Source: JAVBRD01 sp031548365 (GTDB lineage Bacteria > Bacillota > Clostridia > Christensenellales > UBA1750). Taken from it: a DNA stretch of 64,000 bases. This document shows positions 58,076-64,000 of this stretch, piece after piece. How positions within the stretch are numbered: position 1 is the stretch's first letter; each line of letters opens with the position of its first letter. Under the pieces are notes generated by a model. That model was not told where the DNA came from. It saw only the letters and a list, made by a program, of their open reading frames with translations, and did not search any database. Location: assembly GCA_031548365.1 (NCBI GenBank), contig JAVBRD010000013.1, positions 92,233 through 156,232 of the forward strand, in the 5' to 3' direction. The position numbers and the translations under genes were made by a program.

Positions 58076-59389
58076 ATGAAAAAAATCGCGTTTATCGGTG
58101 CTGGCAGCTTCGGCTTTACGCGCAAGCTGGTCAAGGACATTCTCTCGTTCCCCGCGCTGGCGGACAGCGAGATCGCGCTCATGGACATTGACGCAACGCG
58201 CCTTGAGTATATTGAGAAGGCGTGCAAAAAGATTGTCAAAGCGGGCGGGTACAAGGCCAAAGTCACCGCGACGCTCGACCGCAAGAAAGCGATCGAAGGC
58301 GCGGACGGTGTGGTCATCACCATCCTGGCGGGCGGCATTGACGTGTGGCGTCACGACATCGAGATCCCCAAGAAGTACGGGGTGGATACTAACGTGGGTG
58401 ACACGCGCGGGCCTTCCGGTATTTTCAGGTTCTTGCGCACGCAGCCCGCGATGATGGACATCTGCAGAGACATCGAAAAGTACGCGCCAGACGCCATCGT
58501 GCTCAATTACACGAACCCCATGGCCATGCTGTGCCGTTCCATGCAGTCGCAGACCGACCTCCAAATCTCTGGGCTGTGCCACAGCGTGCAGGGCACTGCG
58601 GAAATGCTAGCGCGCTGGATCGGCGCAGACTTCAGCGACGTAACCTATCTCTGCGCGGGCATCAATCATCAGGCTTTTTATCTTGAGTACAAAGTCAAAG
58701 GCAAGGACGCGTACCCGCTCATTCGCGCTGCGGTTGAAAAGTCCGAGATTTACAACGAAGAGATCGTGCGCAACGAGATGTTCAGGCACCTCGACTACTA
58801 CGTCACGGAGTCTTCGGGCCACAACTCGGAGTACAACCAGTGGTTCCGCAAGCGCCCCGACCTCATAGAGAAATACTGCACGCACGGCACGGGATGGAAC
58901 CCCGGCGCGTACGCGTACATCGTGCAGTCCTACCTCGCGCGTCAGGGCAACTGGGTAGAGGAAATCGAAAAATGGCTGGCCGACGAGAACACCGATCTTG
59001 CGCGCGGGCATGAGTACGCCGCGTACATTTTCAACGCGTGTTTCGGGGACAACACGATCTTCGAGTTCAACGGAAACGTCAGAAACAACGGCCTTATTGA
59101 CAATCTGCCGCAAGGCGCGTGTGTGGAGGTGCCGGTTGTGGCGTCCAAGTCGGGGCTCCGTCCCGTCCACGTCGGACCGCTGCCCGCGCAGCTGGCACTC
59201 ATCAACAACGTGTCCTCTCGCATTGAGGAACTGGCGGTTGAAGGCTGTCACGAAGGAAACAAGCGCGCTGTGTTCCATGCCATTCTAAACGATCCGCTCA
59301 CCTCCGCCGTGTGCTCCATGCAGGAGATCAAGGATATGGTCGATGAGATGTTCGCGTTCAACGCGCCGTACCTGCCGCAGTTTAAGTAA
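58076..59389 (+). CDS. Glycoside hydrolase family 4 (alpha-galactosidase/galacturonidase type)
   Basis: A 437-residue GH4 enzyme, which cleaves glycosides by NAD-assisted C3 oxidation and elimination. NAD motif IGAGSFGFTRKLVKDIL (6-22), NYTNPMAML, GLCHSVQG (metal Cys) and CAGINHQAF (metal His). The region GDTRGPSGIFRFLRT is typical of the MelA/LplD branch. Beside an LplABC-like importer, an alpha-galacturonidase role (LplD-like) is the best guess. ATG at 58076 follows AAAGGGTGAGAG. Last gene of its operon. Confidence 0.9.
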   Translation: MKKIAFIGAGSFGFTRKLVKDILSFPALADSEIALMDIDATRLEYIEKACKKIVKAGGYKAKVTATLDRKKAIEGADGVVITILAGGIDVWRHDIEIPKKYGVDTNVGDTRGPSGIFRFLRTQPAMMDICRDIEKYAPDAIVLNYTNPMAMLCRSMQSQTDLQISGLCHSVQGTAEMLARWIGADFSDVTYLCAGINHQAFYLEYKVKGKDAYPLIRAAVEKSEIYNEEIVRNEMFRHLDYYVTESSGHNSEYNQWFRKRPDLIEKYCTHGTGWNPGAYAYIVQSYLARQGNWVEEIEKWLADENTDLARGHEYAAYIFNACFGDNTIFEFNGNVRNNGLIDNLPQGACVEVPVVASKSGLRPVHVGPLPAQLALINNVSSRIEELAVEGCHEGNKRAVFHAILNDPLTSAVCSMQEIKDMVDEMFAFNAPYLPQFK

Positions 59390-59402
59390 GCGGTAAACTA
59401 GC

Positions 59403-59432
59403 GCCGCCCCTCTCCTGCAGGAGAGGGGCGGC
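59403..59432 (+). terminator. Perfect 30-bp palindrome after GH4
   Basis: GCCGCCCCTCTCCTG joined directly to its reverse complement, 13 bases past the GH4 stop. As RNA it is an exceptionally stable hairpin, but no U-tract follows, so it may block 3' exonucleases as much as terminate. Confidence 0.6.
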
Positions 59433-59555
59433 GGTCAATAGCGGCCTAAACAATGTAATAACGCAATACCCATCCTGCGAAGCATTGACACTAAGCCGGA
59501 TCTGCGAGTCGGACGCGTGTCCGAACGATTCCTCCGTATGCCGGTCTTTGCGCGC

Positions 59556-59584
59556 TTGACCGCGCTTTCGCCGAGTGCTAGACT
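59556..59584 (+). promoter_or_regulatory. Promoter of the ABC exporter gene
   Basis: TTGACC, 17 nt, TAGACT. Predicted transcription starts near 59591, which excludes the GTG at 59588 as start codon. Confidence 0.7.
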
Positions 59585-59617
59585 ATCGTGAACAGTTCTG
59601 AAAGCGGTGTTGCGGAC

Positions 59618-61381
59618 ATGGGCCTGTCGGTGCGTTTGCTGATGATGGCGCGCAAGCATTGGGGGACGATGGCGTTTGCCGTGCTGGGCATCATAGGCGC
59701 GGCGCTTCTCAACCTCGTGACCCCGTCAATCGTGCGCGGTCTTACCGCGGCCATGGTTTCTGGCGGTCTTTCGCCCGATCTGCTCGTACGGTTCGCCGGT
59801 ATCCTGGTCGCGGCTTATCTGGCGCGGGCAGGATGCCGTTTTGTCGCGATGTCGATCAGTCACCTCGCGGCGTGGCGCTTCGTGGGCGAGCTGACGCTCA
59901 TCGTTTACGACAAGCTCCAAAGCCTCTCGCTCAAGTATTTCCAGGACAAGCAAACGGGTCAGCTCATGAGCCGGATGATCAACGACACGCGGCAGGCGGA
60001 GATCCTGATCGCGCACGCGATTCCCGATCTGATCAGCAACGTGCTGGTGATCGTGGGCGTCGCAGTCATGTTGTTCCGCATCAATCCGGGCCTTGCGGCG
60101 CTCACGATGATACCGGTGCCGTTCGTGGTCTGGGTGGGTTCGTTCTTCTCAAAAAAGGTCGCGCCGTTGTTTAAGATCAACCAGCAGGTGTTGGGCGAGC
60201 TCAACGGTTTTGTGCAGGACAACCTGTCGGGGATGAAAGAGATTCAGGCGTTTGGACGCGAACCGCGCGAACACGGACGGATGGACGCCTATCGAGCGCG
60301 CTATGCGGGCGTCAACATCAAGGCCAACTTCGCCAACGGCGTCTTTCACCCGAGCGTGGAGTTTTTGACATCGATGGGCACGGTGGTCGTGGTCGGTGTC
60401 GGCGGTATGTTCGCCATGCGGGGGGCGATGGATGTCTCCGCAGTCGTTGGTTTCCTGATGTACCTGAGTCTGTTTTACCAACCGTTGGCGGTGCTCGCGC
60501 GCTTGGTTGAGGATATGCAGGCATCCCTTGCGGGCGCTGTGCGCATCTTTGAGGTGCTCGACGCGGAATCAGAGGTCAAGGAAGCGCCGAACGCCGGTGA
60601 TCTGCCAGGGTGCGCAGGCGAGATCGCGTTCCGTAACGTCTCTTTCTACTATAATGAGGCGGAACCTGTGCTCAAAAACGTGTCCTTTTCGGCTTGTCCT
60701 GGCGAAATGATTGCGCTGGTTGGACCAACGGGCGTGGGAAAGACGACCATAGCGTCGTTGATTGAGCGTTTTTACGACCCGCAGCAGGGCGTCATTGAGA
60801 TCGACGGCAGGGACATCAAGGGCATCAGTTTAAAATCTCTGCGCAGCCAAATGTCCATGGTTTTACAGGATGTATTCCTTTTTAACGGAACGATTGCGGA
60901 GAACATCGCATACGGCGTGGACAACGCATCGATGGAAGACATCCGTTGCGCGGCGGTTACCGCTCAGGCGGACAGCTTCATCCGGCAGTTCCCCAGCGGT
61001 TACGAGACGCTCATTGGCGAACGCGGCGTGCGGCTCTCCGGTGGGCAGAAGCAGCGGCTCTCCATCGCGCGCGCTATTTTGCGAGACACGCCCATTCTCA
61101 TCCTCGACGAAGCGACGTCAGCCGTTGATACCGAAACAGAGGCAGAAATACAAAAAGCGATCGAAAACCTTGCGGGGACACGCACCATTGTTGTGATCGC
61201 TCATCGGCTTTCCACGATTATGCGCGCCGATCAAATCCTAGTGCTCAAGGAGGGTGAAGTCGTGGAACGCGGAACATATGACGAGCTGACGCGCGAAAAC
61301 GGCGTGTTCGCGTCATTATCACGCGTGCAATGGAAAAGCGCCGAGCGCGAGGCAGCTAATTACCTTCGGACGGGGACTTAG
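59618..61381 (+). CDS. ABC half-exporter (MsbA/MDR type)
   Basis: A 587-residue fused membrane/ATPase exporter. Six helices occupy about 1-310. The ATPase has Walker A GPTGVGKTT, a Q-loop before DVFLFNGTI, signature LSGGQKQR, Walker B ILILDEAT and the H-loop AHRLST. ATG at 59618 is preferred because the promoter at 59556-59584 would start transcription past the upstream GTG; the SD is weak. No second half-transporter is adjacent, so it is probably a homodimer. Substrate unknown. Its end overlaps the convergent hypothetical gene by 26 bases. Confidence 0.88.
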   Translation: MGLSVRLLMMARKHWGTMAFAVLGIIGAALLNLVTPSIVRGLTAAMVSGGLSPDLLVRFAGILVAAYLARAGCRFVAMSISHLAAWRFVGELTLIVYDKLQSLSLKYFQDKQTGQLMSRMINDTRQAEILIAHAIPDLISNVLVIVGVAVMLFRINPGLAALTMIPVPFVVWVGSFFSKKVAPLFKINQQVLGELNGFVQDNLSGMKEIQAFGREPREHGRMDAYRARYAGVNIKANFANGVFHPSVEFLTSMGTVVVVGVGGMFAMRGAMDVSAVVGFLMYLSLFYQPLAVLARLVEDMQASLAGAVRIFEVLDAESEVKEAPNAGDLPGCAGEIAFRNVSFYYNEAEPVLKNVSFSACPGEMIALVGPTGVGKTTIASLIERFYDPQQGVIEIDGRDIKGISLKSLRSQMSMVLQDVFLFNGTIAENIAYGVDNASMEDIRCAAVTAQADSFIRQFPSGYETLIGERGVRLSGGQKQRLSIARAILRDTPILILDEATSAVDTETEAEIQKAIENLAGTRTIVVIAHRLSTIMRADQILVLKEGEVVERGTYDELTRENGVFASLSRVQWKSAEREAANYLRTGT

Positions 61382-61937
61382 CGGGATTGGCGTTTCGCGC
61401 GGGGTAGGCGCTTTGGAACGAGCCGAAGAACGCATCCGCGTTTTCACGCTTTGAGTTCAGGCACATGGCCATGTACTGCACGTTCTTATCGGCGTACAGC
61501 AGCATTCCGCCGCTCTCCGTCAGGCTGATGTGCGCGTTGTCAAGTGTCTCATGCGGTCGATATTTGCCCTCAGAATTCTGGATCGTTTTCGCGAAATCTT
61601 GTTTGGCCTGCGCTTCATCTTCATAAACTAGGGCGAACACAGCAAATGAACCTGCGGAAATGTGCTGCTCAAAACGAAAGGTTTTGTATCCTTCGTGCCA
61701 TTCCTCGTGTAGTTCGGGCTCGGTTGGGCTGGGGAAGACCACCAGATAGTCGCCGAGGCGAGCAACACCCGCACCCAAGTGCCGCGCGAAAGACATGTCT
61801 TCAGGAGTCACGCGCCATGGCGCAAGCCTGACCAGCAGGAACGCGGAAACGATCAGCAGAACGCCAAGCGAACCGAGCATAACGGGTTTGCGCCAGGATT
61901 TGGGCTTGCCTGCGGCCATCTCATTCCACGTTTGCAC
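61356..61937 (-). CDS. Membrane-anchored hypothetical protein
   Basis: Not recognised. The 193-residue product has a short basic N terminus, one membrane helix (about 18-38) and an external alpha/beta domain (about 50-175) with acidic and aromatic residues. GTG at 61937 is chosen because GAGGGGG lies about 8 nt upstream. It is convergent with the exporter and divergent from rph-rdgB. A similar single-helix plus soluble domain layout occurs at 19745, but no clear similarity was seen. Confidence 0.62.
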   Translation of the reverse strand: MQTWNEMAAGKPKSWRKPVMLGSLGVLLIVSAFLLVRLAPWRVTPEDMSFARHLGAGVARLGDYLVVFPSPTEPELHEEWHEGYKTFRFEQHISAGSFAVFALVYEDEAQAKQDFAKTIQNSEGKYRPHETLDNAHISLTESGGMLLYADKNVQYMAMCLNSKRENADAFFGSFQSAYPARNANPAKSPSEGN

Positions 61938-61967
61938 AGCCGATTCCCCCTCAGGTGATCTTACTGA

Positions 61968-61989
61968 CAGTATACACGCAGTATACACG
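61968..61989. repeat. Tandem CAGTATACACG direct repeat at a promoter
   Basis: Two head-to-tail 11-bp copies. On the minus strand each contains TATACT, a -10 match; GTGAAA, 17 nt upstream of the first copy, could be the -35 for the hypothetical gene. The repeat could also be an operator shared with rph-rdgB. Confidence 0.5.
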
Positions 61990-62024
61990 AAAAATCGGGT
62001 GGTTTCACCCAAGGAGTGGTAGGA

Positions 62025-63353
62025 TTGATTCGCGTCGATGGAAGAAAGCCAGATCAGGCGCGCCGCGTGGTGCTCGATGTCGATCGGATTGCGCGCCGCG
62101 CGGACGGCTCTGTCCTGGCCTGTTTTGGCAACACGCGCGTTTTGTGTACGGCAACGCTTGTGGAAGGCGTGCCGCCATTTAAAAAGGGAACTGGCGAAGG
62201 TTGGTTGACCGCTGAGTATGCCATGCTGCCCGCGTCAACGCGCCCGAGAAAACAAAGGGAAATCATGAAGCGCGACGGGCGATCCGTCGAAATACAGCGG
62301 ATCATCGGGCGGAGCCTGCGTGCTGTGCTCGACTTTCAAGCACTTGGCGAAAACACGGTCTACATTGACTGCGACGTGCTGGAGGCGGATGGCGGAACGC
62401 GTACAGCCGCGATCACCGGCGCGTACGTTGCGCTTAAATCGGCTTCGCTCCGTTGGAAAAAGCTGGGTATCGTGCGCGAGGATCCGGTCAAGTGCGCGGT
62501 CGCGGCGGTGAGCGTGGGCATGCTCGACCGTGAGGCGCACCTTGACCTGTGCTATCAGGAGGATTCGCGCGCGGACGTCGACATGAACCTCGTGATGACC
62601 GAGCGCGGCGAATGGGTCGAAGTGCAGGGCACGGGCGAAGGGCGAGGCTTCACGAATGAAGATCTGCGCGCGATGATGGCGCTCGGCGAAGAGCACATCC
62701 GCATGCTGCACCGGCTGCAAAACAGCGTGGTTGACTCTAAAGCGCTCTCGCGCAAGCTGGTTGTCGCGACGGGCAACGAAGGCAAGCTGAGGGAAATCAG
62801 GGAGATCATGAATCCGTATTTCGATGAAATTTTGTCCATGAAGGATGTCGGTCTTCATCTTGATATCGTCGAGGATGGCGACACGTTCGAGCAGAACGCC
62901 GCGATCAAGGCGCGCGCTGTCATGGATGCTCTTGGCGGGCGTTACAGCGTCCTCGCGGACGACTCAGGCATCATGGTCGACATCCTTGGCGGCGCGCCCG
63001 GCGTACATTCTGCGCGAATCGCGGGAGACGCGGCGAATGACAAGCAGCGTAGGGAGAAACTCAAGGAAATGATTCGTGGGAAAAACGGCCCGTTCACCGC
63101 GAGATTTGTCTCGGCGGTGTGCCTTGCGCGCTGCGGGGAGTGGCTGGCCGCGCACGGCGAGTGCCATGGCACCATCCTCATGGAGGAACGCGGGGAGAAT
63201 ATGAACGGATTCGGCTTTGACCCGCTATTCTACTATGAGCCCGCGCAAAAGACGTTTGCAGAGATGAGCGATGTCGAGAAGAACGCGGTCAGCCACCGCA
63301 GACGCGCACTTGACAACCTGATCGTCCAACTCAAGATGGAAGGCTCGGTCTGA
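62025..63353 (+). CDS. rph-rdgB: RNase PH fused to RdgB/Ham1 nucleotide pyrophosphatase
   Basis: A 442-residue fusion of two normally adjacent genes. Residues 1 to about 240 are RNase PH, which trims tRNA 3' ends phosphorolytically: RVDGRKPDQAR, GEGWLTAEYAMLPAST, EVQGTGEGRGF. From about 246 is RdgB, which hydrolyses XTP, ITP and dITP: VVATGNEGKLREI, DDSGIMVD, GFGFDPLFYY and SHRRRALDNL. TTG start at 62025 follows AAGGAG by 8 nt. The stop overlaps the phosphoesterase ATG (TGATG). Confidence 0.94.
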   Translation: MIRVDGRKPDQARRVVLDVDRIARRADGSVLACFGNTRVLCTATLVEGVPPFKKGTGEGWLTAEYAMLPASTRPRKQREIMKRDGRSVEIQRIIGRSLRAVLDFQALGENTVYIDCDVLEADGGTRTAAITGAYVALKSASLRWKKLGIVREDPVKCAVAAVSVGMLDREAHLDLCYQEDSRADVDMNLVMTERGEWVEVQGTGEGRGFTNEDLRAMMALGEEHIRMLHRLQNSVVDSKALSRKLVVATGNEGKLREIREIMNPYFDEILSMKDVGLHLDIVEDGDTFEQNAAIKARAVMDALGGRYSVLADDSGIMVDILGGAPGVHSARIAGDAANDKQRREKLKEMIRGKNGPFTARFVSAVCLARCGEWLAAHGECHGTILMEERGENMNGFGFDPLFYYEPAQKTFAEMSDVEKNAVSHRRRALDNLIVQLKMEGSV

Positions 63354-63820
63354 TGCCACCCTGCATTGCGGTGTTTTCCGACACACATGGTGACGCAAGC
63401 GCGATCGAGCGGGCGATGAAGTGCGCGCGGAGCGCGGACTCAGTTGTTCATCTGGGCGATTATGTGCGTGACGCGGAGATGATCGGTCAGAGCGTGAGCA
63501 GCCCCTTTTTCTTTGTGGCCGGCAACAACGATTTGGGCAGCGACGCACCGAGGAGCGCTCGCTTCATGATCGGCGGGCTGACCGTGTTCGCGGTGCACGG
63601 GCATCAGCACGGTGTAAAGTGGGGGATGGAACGCCTGATGTTTGCCGGACGGGAATCGGAGGCAGGGCTTGTTTTGTTCGGACACACGCATCTCTCGCGT
63701 GTTGATAACGATGGATTGTGCGTGTATGTCAACCCTGGAGCGGCTTCCGGTGCGCACGCGACGTATGCGCTCATCGAGTTTGGCGGCGGTGTCATTGTGC
63801 CGCGCATCTTCAAATTGTGA
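63353..63820 (+). CDS. YfcE/MJ0936-type metallophosphoesterase
   Basis: A 155-residue calcineurin-like phosphodiesterase. Metal ligands: SDTHGD (Asp9, His11), HLGDYVRD (Asp about 39), VAGNNDLG (Asn about 61), HGHQHG (His about 83, 85) and FGHTHLSR (His about 108, 110). It commonly follows rdgB in Firmicutes. Translation is coupled to the fusion gene (TGATG). The physiological substrate is not established. Confidence 0.92.
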   Translation: MPPCIAVFSDTHGDASAIERAMKCARSADSVVHLGDYVRDAEMIGQSVSSPFFFVAGNNDLGSDAPRSARFMIGGLTVFAVHGHQHGVKWGMERLMFAGRESEAGLVLFGHTHLSRVDNDGLCVYVNPGAASGAHATYALIEFGGGVIVPRIFKL

Positions 63821-63868
63821 GCTGCTTCGCCACCATTTTAGTTTATTTCGAGAATATTCAAAAAGGTG

Positions 63869-63897
63869 TTGACAAACGGGAGTGAGGTTGGTATTAT
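63869..63897 (+). promoter_or_regulatory. Strong promoter, probably of an rRNA operon
   Basis: TTGACA (63869-63874), 17 nt, TATTAT (63892-63897), with a GC-rich discriminator as usual for stable RNA promoters. Confidence 0.8.
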
Positions 63898-64000
63898 AGC
63901 GGGGCCGCCTTGAGAGCGCGCCCGGAGCGAGCGCGGGAGGATAGGTCGGTGAGCGGACCTTGAAAACGATACAGAATGAGAGAAGCGCGCACAGCTTAAA
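63898..64000 (+). other. Probable rRNA operon leader (continues outside)
   Basis: No coding potential. GC-rich hairpin sequence is followed by GGACCTTGAAAACGATACA, a form of the boxA-like antitermination leader that precedes 16S rRNA in many Firmicutes. The 16S gene itself would lie beyond the window, so the call is inference. Confidence 0.6.

Noticed and set aside
57719..58582. Minus-strand frame across the flavoprotein/GH4 junction
   Set aside because: Runs opposite two well-supported genes, with no SD or known motif.

Overview
The window looks like a chromosome segment from a spore-forming, anaerobic, fairly GC-rich member of the Clostridia. Support for this comes from the Firmicutes-type cluster yqfC-yqfD-phoH-yqfF-ybeY-cdd-era, long-form HPF, an NadD/YqeK-RsfS pair, a glycyl-radical enzyme with its activase, and many TTGACA-N17-TATAAT-type promoters with strong Shine-Dalgarno (SD) sites. 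It also carries LplABC/YesMN-like sugar uptake and sensing genes like those of pectin-degrading Bacillus and Clostridia. The exact lineage is inference. No phage, insertion sequence or CRISPR array was seen.

Region by region. 1-6018 (minus): partial era, a YbeY-cytidine deaminase fusion, the HD phosphodiesterase YqfF, PhoH, and the sporulation proteins YqfD and YqfC. 6113-10522 (minus): a probable single operon of a small secreted protein, a Pit phosphate transporter, its DUF47 partner and SecD-SecF. 10551-16247: a Cys-tailed hypothetical, a polytopic GT-C-like membrane protein, hpf, a D-lyxose-isomerase-type enzyme and DNA polymerase IV. 16284-21518: a large beta-helix/SH3 surface protein, a membrane-anchored protein, a glycerophosphodiesterase and two tRNAs (Gln-CTG, Glu-CTC).

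21631-30867 is the first carbohydrate island. An oligogalacturonate-lyase-like gene faces away from a tightly packed seven-gene operon: UroD-like protein, Gfo/Idh/MocA dehydrogenase, ASRT-like small protein, L-rhamnose isomerase, class II aldolase, glycyl-radical activase and an unusual glycyl-radical enzyme. A structured, unassigned RNA-like region and a terminator follow. 30893-36952: rsfS, an NadD-YqeK fusion, an SH3/peptidoglycan-binding secreted protein, a two-component system and a SPOR protein. 37009-40195: a DRTGG / anti-sigma-type ATPase / H-cluster-like iron-sulfur protein / DRTGG / PHP module, probably redox-regulatory. 40212-43678: a YhcH-family protein, a cytoplasmic subtilase, an oxidoreductase and a Dabb protein.

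43765-59389 is the second carbohydrate island. A YesMN-type sensor/regulator pair and an LplABC-like ABC importer with an ADP-ribosylglycohydrolase-family enzyme run on the minus strand. A divergent operon encodes FAD oxidoreductase, UroD-like protein, a second larger FAD oxidoreductase and a GH4 glycosidase. 59556-64000: an ABC half-exporter, a hypothetical, an RNase PH-RdgB fusion, a YfcE-like phosphoesterase, and a strong promoter with a leader that looks like the start of an rRNA operon beyond the edge.

The two islands probably work together on pectin or rhamnogalacturonan fragments: uptake, chain cleavage, then isomerase/aldolase/radical chemistry on deoxy-sugars or uronates. The chemical roles of the glycyl-radical enzyme, the two UroD-like proteins, the paired flavoproteins and the ADP-ribosylglycohydrolase homologue cannot be assigned from family knowledge, and they are the best candidates for undescribed biology here.
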